A stretch of 14,198 nucleotides of DNA from UBA11606 sp039815945. GTDB taxonomy: Bacteria > Actinomycetota > Acidimicrobiia > Acidimicrobiales > Aldehydirespiratoraceae. Below are positions 6,585 to 13,798 of this stretch, piece after piece. Position numbers and translations under genes: made by a program. The first letter of the stretch is position 1. Each line of letters begins with the position of its first letter. The notes beneath the pieces were generated by a model that saw only the letters and a program-made list of their open reading frames with translations, did not search any database and was not told where the DNA came from. The stretch spans positions 1 through 14,198 of the forward strand of contig JBCBYI010000106.1 of NCBI GenBank assembly GCA_039815945.1. The letters are read 5' to 3'.

Positions 6585-7642
6585 ACGGGCGTGCGGCCGG
6601 CGATGCCGCCGCCGACCACCACGTCGTTGCCGTCGTAGGCAACCACCGACTGCCCCGCGGCGATGCGTCGGTGCGGCGCATTCCAGACCACCCGCTCGCC
6701 GTGGCCCTCGATACGGCCCGGCTCGACTCGGCCATGGGCTGAGCACTGGAAGGTGAGCGGGCCATCGACGGCCGAGCCGACCCAGCGCCACGACTCGAGC
6801 TCGGTCGTCGGCGCGACGAGGTCGGCCTTCTCCCCCACCACGATCCGGCGATCACCCTCGGCGGTGACGTCGACATCGACGACGTACTTCGGGTCGGTGC
6901 CCCCGGCGAGGCCGAGGCCCTTGCGCTGGCCGATGGTGACCATCTCGACCGACTCGACCGATCCGACCCGCGCGCCGCCACGATCGACCACGGCGGCCGG
7001 CTTGAGCGGGATCCGCTGGCCGAGAAACGCGGCCCGGCCGTGTTCGTTGGTGATGAAGCAGACGTCTTGACTCTCGGGCTTCTGGGCGGTGCGAAGATCG
7101 AGATCCGTCGCCAGCGCTCGGACATCGGCCTTGGTCAGCTCACCGACGGGCAACAGCATGCGGGCGAGGACGGACTCCTCGATCACGTGGAGGACGTACG
7201 ACTGATCCTTCGCCGCATCGACCCCGCGGCCGAGGCGGGGCCCCGCCGGAGTCGACACGATGCGGGCGTGGTGGCCGGTGGCGATCGTGTCGAAGCCGAG
7301 CGCATCGGCTCGGCGTACGAGCCGGTCGAACTTGAGATGCCGGTTGCACTCGATGCACGGATTGGGCGTGCGACCAGCGGCGTGATCAGCCACGTACGGC
7401 TCGATGACGTCGCGCTCGAAGTCCTCACCGAAGTTGAAGACGTGGTGCTCGATGTCGAGCCGGTCCGCGACCCGGCGGGCGTCGTCGACGTCGGACACCG
7501 CACAGCAGCCGGTGTCGGACGGACCACCCCAGAGCTTCATGGTGACACCGACGACCTCGTGGCCGGCGTCGATCAGGAGCGCAGCGGCGACGGAGGAGTC
7601 GACGCCGCCGGACATGGCGACCATGACGGGTCCTGTGGCCAT
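6581..7642 (-). CDS. mnmA: MnmA, tRNA-specific 2-thiouridylase
   Basis: A 353-residue MnmA (TrmU), normal length for the family. It adds sulfur to U34 of tRNA(Lys), tRNA(Glu) and tRNA(Gln) using ATP and a persulfide chain. The PP-loop SGGVDSS is at 11-17; NPCIECN (94-100) carries the catalytic Cys C99, and the second catalytic Cys C195 is in SQDVCF. TGHHAR (122-127) and KDQSY (145-149) are further MnmA signatures, and a C-terminal beta-barrel follows. C96 stands where the E. coli enzyme has Asp99, a change also known in mycobacterial homologues. The frame is open to 7822 but that is antisense-like sequence inside the cysteine desulfurase; ATG at 7642 is preferred because it has GGAGG 6 nt upstream and overlaps the desulfurase stop by one base (TGATG), indicating translational coupling. 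Confidence 0.97.
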   Translation of the reverse strand: MATGPVMVAMSGGVDSSVAAALLIDAGHEVVGVTMKLWGGPSDTGCCAVSDVDDARRVADRLDIEHHVFNFGEDFERDVIEPYVADHAAGRTPNPCIECNRHLKFDRLVRRADALGFDTIATGHHARIVSTPAGPRLGRGVDAAKDQSYVLHVIEESVLARMLLPVGELTKADVRALATDLDLRTAQKPESQDVCFITNEHGRAAFLGQRIPLKPAAVVDRGGARVGSVESVEMVTIGQRKGLGLAGGTDPKYVVDVDVTAEGDRRIVVGEKADLVAPTTELESWRWVGSAVDGPLTFQCSAHGRVEPGRIEGHGERVVWNAPHRRIAAGQSVVAYDGNDVVVGGGIAGRTPV

Positions 7643-8817
7643 CAGCCGCCTCCGTGGGCCCGCAGCCGCTCGACGGCCGGCGGGATGATGTCGACGGCGG
7701 CGTCGATGTCGGCGTCGGTGGTCGTGTGGCCGAGCGACAGCCGCAGCGACCCCTGGGCGACCATGCGGTCGACTCCCATCGCGGCGAGCACGTGCGAGGG
7801 ATCCTGGGCGCCGCTGGAGCACGACGACGCCGCCGAGGCCCGCACGCCGGCGGTGTCGAGGAGGAAGAGCAGCGCCTCGGCCTCGACGTCGGCGAGCACG
7901 AGGTGGGCGATGCCGGCGGCGACGTCGGCGCCGCCGTCGAGCACGGTGGGGGTGACGATGGCGCCGAGCCGCTCGCGCAGGCCGGCGACGAGCCGGTCAC
8001 GGAGGGCACCCACCCGCTCGACGTCGGCGGCTCGGGCGGTGACCGTGGCCGTGGCGGCCGCGGCGAAGCCAGCCGCGCCGGCGACGTCAGGCGTACCGGC
8101 TCGCCGGCCGCGCTCCTGGCCACCACCGAGGATCTGGGCGTCGAGCTCGACCCCGTGCCGCACGAAGAGCGCACCGGTGCCGACCGGACCACCGAACTTG
8201 TGGCCGGTGATCGAGACCATGTCGGTGTCGGCGACGTGGGCGGCGAGATCGAGCCAGGCCAGGGCCTGGACGGCGTCGGTGTGGAACCAGGCGTCGGGCG
8301 CGTGCCGCCGGGTGACCTCGACGAGGGTCGGGATGTCGTTGACCACACCGGTCTCGTTGTTGATCGTCATGATCGACACGACCGCCACCGGCTCTGCGGC
8401 ACCGTCGAGCACGGCGGCGAGTCGGTCGGGGGCGACGGTGCCGTCGGCCTCGAGCGCGACGGTGAGCCCGCCGGCGTGCTCGACCGGCTCGAGCACGGCG
8501 TGATGCTCGCCCGCCGAACAGACGGCGACGCCACCCCGGGCGTGCAGCACGCCGCGGACAGCCAGATTGTCGGCCTCGCTGCCGCCCGACGTGAAAACGA
8601 CCTCGGCCGGCGGACGGGCGAGCGCGCTCGCGACCTCGTCACGGGCGTCGTCGAGGGCCCGCCGGGCGGCGCGTGCGGCGCGATGAGAGCCGGTCGGGTT
8701 GGCGTGATGCTGGGTCGACGCGTCGAGCCAGGCCGCCCGCGCCTCGGCGCGCAGCGGCGTGCTCGCCGCATGGTCCAGATAGATCTCCGGCCACTCGGTG
8801 TCGACGCTCGTCGCCAT
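7642..8817 (-). CDS. Cysteine desulfurase (IscS/NifS family)
   Basis: A 391-residue PLP-dependent enzyme that strips sulfur from cysteine and passes it on as a persulfide. IYLDHAASTP (12-21) opens the fold; GEHHAV (103-108) has the histidine that stacks on PLP; NNETG (153-157), D181 and the PLP lysine K207 in SITGHKFGGP follow; the catalytic persulfide cysteine is C333 in SSCSSG. The short loop around C333 is of the class I (IscS/NifS) kind rather than SufS. It starts the transcription unit that ends with mnmA, and sulfur transfer to MnmA is its obvious job; general Fe-S assembly with the NifU-type protein at the right end is also possible. The ATG at 8817 is preceded by TAGGCT at 6 nt, with no Shine-Dalgarno. 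Confidence 0.95.
   Translation of the reverse strand: MATSVDTEWPEIYLDHAASTPLRAEARAAWLDASTQHHANPTGSHRAARAARRALDDARDEVASALARPPAEVVFTSGGSEADNLAVRGVLHARGGVAVCSAGEHHAVLEPVEHAGGLTVALEADGTVAPDRLAAVLDGAAEPVAVVSIMTINNETGVVNDIPTLVEVTRRHAPDAWFHTDAVQALAWLDLAAHVADTDMVSITGHKFGGPVGTGALFVRHGVELDAQILGGGQERGRRAGTPDVAGAAGFAAAATATVTARAADVERVGALRDRLVAGLRERLGAIVTPTVLDGGADVAAGIAHLVLADVEAEALLFLLDTAGVRASAASSCSSGAQDPSHVLAAMGVDRMVAQGSLRLSLGHTTTDADIDAAVDIIPPAVERLRAHGGG
7649..7653 (-). promoter_or_regulatory. Shine-Dalgarno of mnmA (GGAGG)
   Basis: GGAGG on the minus strand lies 6 nt before the mnmA ATG, inside the last codons of the cysteine desulfurase. It fixes the mnmA start at 7642 and contrasts with the first genes of units in this window, which lack such a site. 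Confidence 0.75.
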
Positions 8818-8823
8818 GGGTTC

Positions 8824-8829
8824 AGCCTA
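8824..8829 (-). promoter_or_regulatory. Putative -10 element of the cysteine desulfurase-mnmA unit (TAGGCT)
   Basis: TAGGCT on the minus strand ends 6 nt before the ATG at 8817. The whole gap to the divergent methyltransferase start is 32 bp, so upstream promoter contacts must lie in the neighbour's coding region. Confidence 0.5.
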
Positions 8830-8837
8830 CGACCGGG

Positions 8838-8843
8838 CACACT
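8838..8843 (+). promoter_or_regulatory. Putative degenerate -10 element of the methyltransferase (CACACT)
   Basis: CACACT ends 6 nt before the GTG at 8850. It matches the pattern of CACCAT at 2515-2520 (CANNNT plus 6 nt). No Shine-Dalgarno is seen. Weak, proposed by analogy. Confidence 0.3.
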
Positions 8844-8849
8844 GGGTCG

Positions 8850-9665
8850 GTGATCGATCCCCCCGGACACGACGGCTACGCCGCCGACACCTACGGCGAG
8901 AGCTTCGCCGACGTCTACGACGCCTGGTACGCCGATGTCAGCGACGTCGACGCCACCGTCTCGATGGTCGCTCGGCTCGCCGGCGACGGTCCGGTGCTCG
9001 AACTCGGCATCGGCACCGGCCGACTCGCCCTTCCGTTGGCCGCAGCCGGCGTGCGCGTGGTCGGTGTCGACGCATCGCCGTCGATGCTCGACCTGCTCGC
9101 CGACAAGCCCGGGGCCGACACGGTGACGGCGGTACGGGCCGACATGGCCCGTCTCGCCGACGGTCCCGGCGCCGAGGAGATCGCCGCCGGCGGGCCCTAC
9201 GCGGTCGCGTTCGCCGCGTTCAACACCTTCTTCAACCTGGCCACCGACGAGGATCAGACCCGCTGCCTGCAGGCGGTGCACGACCTGCTCGCACCTGGTG
9301 GGGTGCTGGTGATCGAGGGCTTCGTCCCGCCCGAGGACGGCCTGGCCGACGGCGGCGTGTCGGTGCGTGACGTCACCGCCGACGCAGCCGTGCTCACCGT
9401 CTCCAAACACGACCCCGACGCCCAGGTGATCCGGGGTCACCACATCGAGATGCGGGCCGACGGCAACCGCATGCGGCCGTGGATCGTGCACTACCTGACC
9501 CCCGAACAGCTCGATGCATCCGCAGCGGACGTCGGCTTCGTGAGGACCAACAGGTGGTCGGATTGGTCCGGATCCCCGTTTCACCCCGCTCAACGAAACG
9601 CCCCGGACCCTTCGCACACCCCATCCGACGTCCACGTGAGCGTCTATCAGCACCCCTCCAGCTGA
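8850..9665 (+). CDS. Class I SAM-dependent methyltransferase
   Basis: A 271-residue cytoplasmic methyltransferase with a Rossmann-type SAM site. VLELGIGTGR (49-58) is motif I with the glycine-rich loop, D74 in VVGVDASPSM is the acidic residue expected to hold the SAM ribose, and RADMARL (96-102) provides the adenine-side acidic residue. VYDAWYADVSDVDATV (22-37) precedes the site as in small-molecule methyltransferases. The substrate cannot be inferred, and the C-terminal half (about 155-271) gives no further clue. The frame is open to 8673, but that extension is antisense to the cysteine desulfurase and strongly arginine-rich; GTG at 8850 is the first start outside that gene and directly precedes the recognisable fold. 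It converges on the rhomboid gene across a 28-bp gap. Confidence 0.87.
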   Translation: MIDPPGHDGYAADTYGESFADVYDAWYADVSDVDATVSMVARLAGDGPVLELGIGTGRLALPLAAAGVRVVGVDASPSMLDLLADKPGADTVTAVRADMARLADGPGAEEIAAGGPYAVAFAAFNTFFNLATDEDQTRCLQAVHDLLAPGGVLVIEGFVPPEDGLADGGVSVRDVTADAAVLTVSKHDPDAQVIRGHHIEMRADGNRMRPWIVHYLTPEQLDASAADVGFVRTNRWSDWSGSPFHPAQRNAPDPSHTPSDVHVSVYQHPSS

Positions 9666-9693
9666 GTATGTGAGTTCGGTGGTCCGGCCCCCT

Positions 9694-10527
9694 CTAGAAG
9701 AGCGGTTCGGGCCACTGAGACGCCGCCCACAGCGCGCCGGCCGCGAGGACCGCCACCACCAGCACCGACACGACGAGTGATTCCCACTCGGGTCGTTTCG
9801 CCCGCATCTGGGGGACGAACACGCCGGCGAGCACCATCCCGCCGAGGAGGCCGCCGACGTGGCCGCCGATCGAGAGGATCGGCAGCGCGAACGTGATCAC
9901 CAGGTTGAGACCGATGATGAGCCCGAACTGACTGCCGACCTCACGGTTACCGGTGGCCAGTGCGATCACGGTCGCCGCGCCGAAGAGTCCGAAGATCGCG
10001 CCGGACGCACCCACGGTGAAGGCCAACGGATCGACCAGCAGCGCGCCGAACGATCCCGCGATCAGCGACGCGAAGTAAAGGGCGATGAAGCGGGGGGCGC
10101 CGAGCGCCCGCTCGACCAGCGGCCCGACGATCCACAGCGAGAACATGTTGACACCGAGGTGGAAGAGCCCGTCGTGGAGCACCCCGGAGGTGAGGATCCG
10201 ATACGCCTCGCCATCGGCTGCGATCGGCGGGCCGGTCAGACCGAAGTCGATCAACACCGACGTGGGCAGTGCACCCCCGCCCGACACGATGACCGCCAGC
10301 GACACTGCGACGTTGACGACGAGCAGGACCTTGGTCGCGACGGGGTCGAAGACGACAGGGCCTCGATAGACCTGCTGGCGGCCCCCCGCGGTGCACTCGG
10401 GACAGTGGAACCCCACCGATGCCTGGGTCATGCACTCGCCGCAGATCGGTCGGTCGCAGCGTTGACAGATGACTCCTGAACGACGTCCTTCGTGCCGATA
10501 GCAACTGGTGACCTCGGACGTGCCCAC
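9694..10527 (-). CDS. Rhomboid-family intramembrane serine protease with N-terminal B-box zinc finger
   Basis: A 277-residue membrane protein. The N-terminus (about 9-45) has paired metal ligands C9, H12, C21, C24, C29, C32, C42 and C45, a B-box-like zinc finger. The rhomboid domain follows: HLGVN (123-127) supplies oxyanion-hole residues, the nucleophile is S175 in VGASGA, and the catalytic histidine is H223 in GGHVGG. About seven hydrophobic segments can be counted (from about 66-82 to 251-269). Rhomboids cut substrates within the membrane; targets here are unknown. The frame is open to 10680, but that part overlaps the start of the divergent OtsB-GH15 gene. GTG at 10527 is chosen because it directly precedes the zinc finger and lies 7 nt after TACGGT; GTG at 10548 is a less likely alternative. 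Confidence 0.92.
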   Translation of the reverse strand: MGTSEVTSCYRHEGRRSGVICQRCDRPICGECMTQASVGFHCPECTAGGRQQVYRGPVVFDPVATKVLLVVNVAVSLAVIVSGGGALPTSVLIDFGLTGPPIAADGEAYRILTSGVLHDGLFHLGVNMFSLWIVGPLVERALGAPRFIALYFASLIAGSFGALLVDPLAFTVGASGAIFGLFGAATVIALATGNREVGSQFGLIIGLNLVITFALPILSIGGHVGGLLGGMVLAGVFVPQMRAKRPEWESLVVSVLVVAVLAAGALWAASQWPEPLF

Positions 10528-10534
10528 GACGCCG

Positions 10535-10540
10535 ACCGTA
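10535..10540 (-). promoter_or_regulatory. Putative -10 element of the rhomboid gene (TACGGT)
   Basis: TACGGT on the minus strand ends 7 nt before the GTG at 10527, with no Shine-Dalgarno in between. It argues for 10527 over upstream starts. Confidence 0.45.
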
Positions 10541-10622
10541 GCTCCCACCGGCGGGACAACGAACGGCACCCCCGACCCCAGCGCTCCCCGTGAGCCAGCA
10601 CGGTCAGCCGCGCCCGGCGGAG

Positions 10623-10628
10623 TAGCGT
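10623..10628 (+). promoter_or_regulatory. Putative -10 element of the OtsB-GH15 gene (TAGCGT)
   Basis: TAGCGT ends 8 nt before the ATG at 10637; the same hexamer precedes the P-loop kinase gene. A GGAG at 10619-10622 abuts it but is 14 nt from the ATG, too far for a normal ribosome binding site. Confidence 0.5.
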
Positions 10629-10636
10629 CGGCGGCC

Positions 10637-13213
10637 ATGGCCGGCCACGTCCTCGACGACCCCGAACTCAACGCCCGCATCCACGCCCTCGCTACCGCAC
10701 CGCAACTGTTGATCGCGTGCGACTACGACGGCACGATCGCGCCGATCGTCGACGACCCGATGAAGGCACTGCCGCTACGCGAGACTTCGGTCGCACTGCG
10801 CGGCCTCGCCGCCCTGCCCCAGACCGACGTCGCCGTCATCTCCGGCCGGTCGCTGCGCGACCTCGCCGCCCTGAGCCGCCTCCCCGCCGAGATCCATCTG
10901 GTCGGCTCGCACGGCACCGAATTCGACATCGACTTCGCGCTCGACCTCGATCCGGCGCTGCGGGAACGTCGCTCGAAGCTGCTCGAAGCGCTCGGCCGCC
11001 TCGTCGCCGACCACCCCGAGGTCACCCTCGAAAAGAAGCCCGCCTCGGTCGCGGTGCACTACCGGGCCCTCGACGACGACACCGAGGTCGACTCGGTGAT
11101 CGCCGAGATCGAACGCATCCACACCGAGATCGGCCAGCTCACCGTCCGGCACGGCAAGAAGGTCTGTGAGCTGCTGCTCATCCCCACCGACAAGGGCAAG
11201 GCCCTGCGCACGGTGCGCGCCACCGTCGGCGCCACCGCGGTGCTGTTCATGGGCGACGACGTCACCGACGAGTACGCCTTCCGCACTCTCCACGGGCCCG
11301 ATGTCGGCGTGAAGGTCGGCGACGGCGAAACCGCTGCGCCGTTCCGGGTCGAGTCGCCCCAGGAGGTCGCCGTCCTCCTCGCCGCACTGTCCGCCCGCCG
11401 AGCCGACTGGCTCGCCGGCGCCGGTGTCACCCCGATCGACGAGCACTCGATGCTGTCGGATCAGCGCACCGCCGCGATCGTCACCCCCGACGCCCGCATC
11501 ACCTGGCTGTGCGTGCCCCGCATCGACTCGAGTGCGATCTTCGCCGAGCTGCTCGGCGGCCCGGCCGCCGGCCACTTCTCGATCGGCCCGGCCGGCAACG
11601 GCGCCGCCGGTCAGCCCAGCCAGGCCTATGTCGGCGACTCGTTGATCCTGGGCACGTCGTGGCCATCCATGAACGTCACCGACTATCTCGACTGCTCCGA
11701 AGGTCGCCCCAAGCGCATCTCGGGCCGCACCGACCTGATCCGGGTCATCGAGGGCACCGGCACCGCTCGCATCGAGTTCGCCCCTCGCCTCGACTTCGGC
11801 CGCTTCCCGACCCAACTCGAGGTCCGCGACGGTGGACTCGAGGTCACCAATGCAGCCGACCTGGTCGTGCTGCGCTCCCCCGGCGTCGAGTGGACCATCG
11901 AGGATGCCGGCATGCACCAGACCGCCGTCGCCGAGGTCGACCTCGCGAACGGTCCGATCACGCTCGAACTGCGCTGCGGCACCGCGTCGATGCGTCCCGA
12001 CCGCACCGAGGAAGCCGGTCGCCGGGCCGCCACCAACGCGTTCTGGTCCGACTGGGCCGCCCGTCTCGAACTCCCCGACACCCTCGTCGACGTCGACCAC
12101 GACCTCATCCGTCGTTCGGCGCTCACGCTCAAGGCGCTCTGCTACGGCCCGACCGGTGCGATCCTCGCCGCGGCCACCACCAGCCTTCCCGAGTTCATCG
12201 GCGGTGTGCGCAACTGGGACTACCGCTACTGCTGGATCCGCGATGCGTCGCTCTCGGCCGGTGCGCTCGTGAAGCTCGGCTCGATCGACGAGGCGATGGA
12301 TCTCCTCGACTGGCTCCTGCGGGTCATCGAATCCAGCGAGGTCGGCCCGGAGCGCCTATCGCCGCTCTACACGGTCAACGGCACCAAGTTGCCGCCCGAA
12401 GCGACCATCGAGGAACTCGCCGGGTACGCCGGTTCGCGCCCGGTGCGGGTCGGCAACGCCGCCGACCATCAGGTGCAACTCGACGTCTTCGGTCCGGTGC
12501 TCGAACTCATCCATCAGCTGGGTGAGGTCGATGCGCCGCTGTCGGCTCGTCACTGGCGCCTCGTCGAGGATCTCGTCGGCGCGGTCGAGCAGCGCTGGGT
12601 GGAGCCCGACCAGGGCATCTGGGAAGTCCGCTCCGCTCCCCGCCACCACGTGAACTCCAAGGTCATGTGCTGGGTCACCGTCGACCGCGCCGTCCAGATC
12701 GCAGATGAGGTGTTCGGCCGTGAACGCCCCGAGTGGATCAACCTCCGCGAGGAGATCAAAGACGACATCATCGCCAACGGCTGGAACGACGAGGTCGGCT
12801 CGTTCACCACCGCCTACGACGGCACCGACATCGACGCCTCCGTGCTCGCCATCGGGCTGTTCGGCATGCTCGACGCCGACGATCCTCGCTACGTCGGCAC
12901 GGTCGAGGCGGTGGAGACCTGGCTGCGCACCGGCGACACCGTCTATCGCTACAAGCACGAGGACGGTCTGCCCGGCGAAGAGGGCGGCTTCAACCTGATG
13001 ACCTCGTGGCTGATCGACGCCAAGATCCAGATCGGTGATCTCGAGTCGGCCCGCCAGCTGTTCCGGGCCTACGTCGATCTCGCCGGTCCGACCGGTCTGA
13101 TCGCGGAGGAAGTCGACCCGGCCACCGGCCGTGCGCTCGGCAACCACCCGCAGGCGTACTCACACCTCGGGCTCATCTCGAACGCCCTGAATCTCGCCGC
13201 CTTGCCCAGCTGA
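10637..13213 (+). CDS. Trehalose-phosphatase (OtsB) / GH15 glycoside hydrolase fusion
   Basis: An 858-residue two-domain protein. Residues about 20-255 are a HAD-type trehalose-6-phosphate phosphatase: DYDGT (29-33, D29 nucleophile, D31 acid/base), SGRS (69-72), GSHGTE (90-95), K186 and GDDVTDE (206-212). After a short linker, residues about 266-858 are a complete GH15 enzyme: N-terminal beta-sandwich (about 268-465), then an (alpha/alpha)6 barrel with RNWDYRYCWIRDAS (525-538), general-acid candidate E663 in GIWEVR, and base candidates E824/E825 in LIAEEVDP. GH15 members are glucoamylases, or trehalases in mycobacteria, so activity on trehalose or an alpha-glucan is likely. The frame opens at 10508, but ATG at 10637 fits the family N-terminus. 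No otsA is in the window. Its end overlaps the P-loop kinase by 54 bp. Confidence 0.93.
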   Translation: MAGHVLDDPELNARIHALATAPQLLIACDYDGTIAPIVDDPMKALPLRETSVALRGLAALPQTDVAVISGRSLRDLAALSRLPAEIHLVGSHGTEFDIDFALDLDPALRERRSKLLEALGRLVADHPEVTLEKKPASVAVHYRALDDDTEVDSVIAEIERIHTEIGQLTVRHGKKVCELLLIPTDKGKALRTVRATVGATAVLFMGDDVTDEYAFRTLHGPDVGVKVGDGETAAPFRVESPQEVAVLLAALSARRADWLAGAGVTPIDEHSMLSDQRTAAIVTPDARITWLCVPRIDSSAIFAELLGGPAAGHFSIGPAGNGAAGQPSQAYVGDSLILGTSWPSMNVTDYLDCSEGRPKRISGRTDLIRVIEGTGTARIEFAPRLDFGRFPTQLEVRDGGLEVTNAADLVVLRSPGVEWTIEDAGMHQTAVAEVDLANGPITLELRCGTASMRPDRTEEAGRRAATNAFWSDWAARLELPDTLVDVDHDLIRRSALTLKALCYGPTGAILAAATTSLPEFIGGVRNWDYRYCWIRDASLSAGALVKLGSIDEAMDLLDWLLRVIESSEVGPERLSPLYTVNGTKLPPEATIEELAGYAGSRPVRVGNAADHQVQLDVFGPVLELIHQLGEVDAPLSARHWRLVEDLVGAVEQRWVEPDQGIWEVRSAPRHHVNSKVMCWVTVDRAVQIADEVFGRERPEWINLREEIKDDIIANGWNDEVGSFTTAYDGTDIDASVLAIGLFGMLDADDPRYVGTVEAVETWLRTGDTVYRYKHEDGLPGEEGGFNLMTSWLIDAKIQIGDLESARQLFRAYVDLAGPTGLIAEEVDPATGRALGNHPQAYSHLGLISNALNLAALPS

Positions 13214-13735
13214 TCCCGTGAGGCGGGCTCGCCCGCCCTCGATCATGTGCACGCAGCGCGCCGCCACGTCGTCGACGGAGGGCGCGGCATCGACGACGTG
13301 CGCCTCGAGTGAGCCCAGGTCCTCGAACTTCGGGTGCATGACGACCACGCCCGTCTCGTCGACGTCGTCACCTCGGCCACCGATACGGGCCAACGCCGTG
13401 TCGAGCGGCGCTCGAAGCACGAGATAGTCGACCGGGACATCGCCGAGCCCGGCCCGGGCCCGATCGAGGTACCACGGGCCGAGAATGCCGTCCCACACCA
13501 CGAGATAGCCGCCCTCGGCGTACGTGCGAGCCGCCGCGGCGATCGCGTCGATCACCGTGTCGTTCTGTGCCTCGGCTTCGTTGAGGTAGGGAGCGATCCG
13601 ACCGGCGGCAAGGAAGCGGAAGAAGTGGTCGGACTCGAGGTGGACCGACCGCTCGGCCCGTTCGGCAAGCCGCGCCGAAACGGTCGACTTCCCGACACCC
13701 GGTGACCCGGTGACGATGACGACAGAGCCGCTCAT
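13160..13735 (-). CDS. P-loop NTPase, AAA_33-type small-molecule kinase
   Basis: A 191-residue cytoplasmic P-loop protein. GSPGVGKST (10-18) is Walker A; LESDHFFRF (33-41) supplies the Asp typical of kinases that phosphorylate a small molecule; VVWDGIL (79-85) is the Walker B-like strand; RIGGRGD (117-123) is a plausible lid with arginines. The overall pattern is that of the AAA_33/zeta-toxin-like or chloramphenicol-phosphotransferase-like kinases, and the substrate is unknown. The ATG at 13735 follows TAGCGT by 7 nt. The last 18 codons lie antisense to the end of the OtsB-GH15 gene, a 54-bp convergent overlap; the C-terminal tail (about 172-191) is Gly/Glu-rich and probably disordered. Confidence 0.82.
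   Translation of the reverse strand: MSGSVVIVTGSPGVGKSTVSARLAERAERSVHLESDHFFRFLAAGRIAPYLNEAEAQNDTVIDAIAAAARTYAEGGYLVVWDGILGPWYLDRARAGLGDVPVDYLVLRAPLDTALARIGGRGDDVDETGVVVMHPKFEDLGSLEAHVVDAAPSVDDVAARCVHMIEGGRARLTGSAGQGGEIQGVRDEPEV
13222..13237. terminator. GC hairpin after OtsB-GH15
   Basis: GGCGGG-CTCG-CCCGCC is a perfect 6-bp GC stem (7 bp if the closing C-G pairs) with a tetraloop, 8 nt after the OtsB-GH15 stop. There is no T-tract, as is common for actinobacterial terminators. It lies inside the coding region of the convergent P-loop kinase. Confidence 0.4.
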
Positions 13736-13742
13736 GACAGCG

Positions 13743-13748
13743 ACGCTA
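13743..13748 (-). promoter_or_regulatory. Putative -10 element of the P-loop kinase (TAGCGT)
   Basis: TAGCGT on the minus strand ends 7 nt before the ATG at 13735, with no Shine-Dalgarno. Just upstream a 5-bp inverted repeat (CCGAG-ACGG-CTCGG, 13753-13766) lies where an operator, or a terminator for the nifU-like gene, could sit. Confidence 0.5.
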
Positions 13749-13798
13749 GTGACCGAGACGGCTCGGGTCGTCGGGTTTCAGGGCGGGCGGCGCCTTGG

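Noticed and set aside
5691..6791. 366-codon minus-strand frame opposite the polytopic membrane protein
   Set aside because: Antisense composition rich in Arg, Gly and Asp; it also overlaps mnmA out of frame.
7643..7822. 60-codon N-terminal extension of MnmA
   Set aside because: The extension lies in the cysteine desulfurase gene and reads as Arg/His-rich shadow; the PP-loop begins 10 residues after the ATG at 7642, which has a good GGAGG.
8367..9653. 428-codon minus-strand frame covering the methyltransferase and part of the cysteine desulfurase
   Set aside because: It crosses two well-supported genes, is out of frame with the desulfurase, and has no domain.
10508..10636. 43-residue N-terminal extension of OtsB-GH15
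   Set aside because: Pro/Thr/Ala-rich, overlapping the rhomboid start and promoter; the conserved domain and the TAGCGT hexamer favour the ATG at 10637. It cannot be fully excluded.
10775..12100. 441-codon minus-strand open frame opposite OtsB-GH15
   Set aside because: Shadow of the fusion gene; Gly/Asp/Val-rich composition and no motif.
10620..13240. Possibility that OtsB and GH15 are two genes joined by a sequencing error
   Set aside because: The frame is continuous with a short linker (about residues 252-268), no stop or good internal start lies at the junction, and composition is the same on both sides.
13753..13766. CCGAG-ACGG-CTCGG inverted repeat between the nifU-like gene and the P-loop kinase
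   Set aside because: Only a 5-bp stem without a T-tract; too weak to list as a terminator or operator on its own, though noted with the promoter entry.
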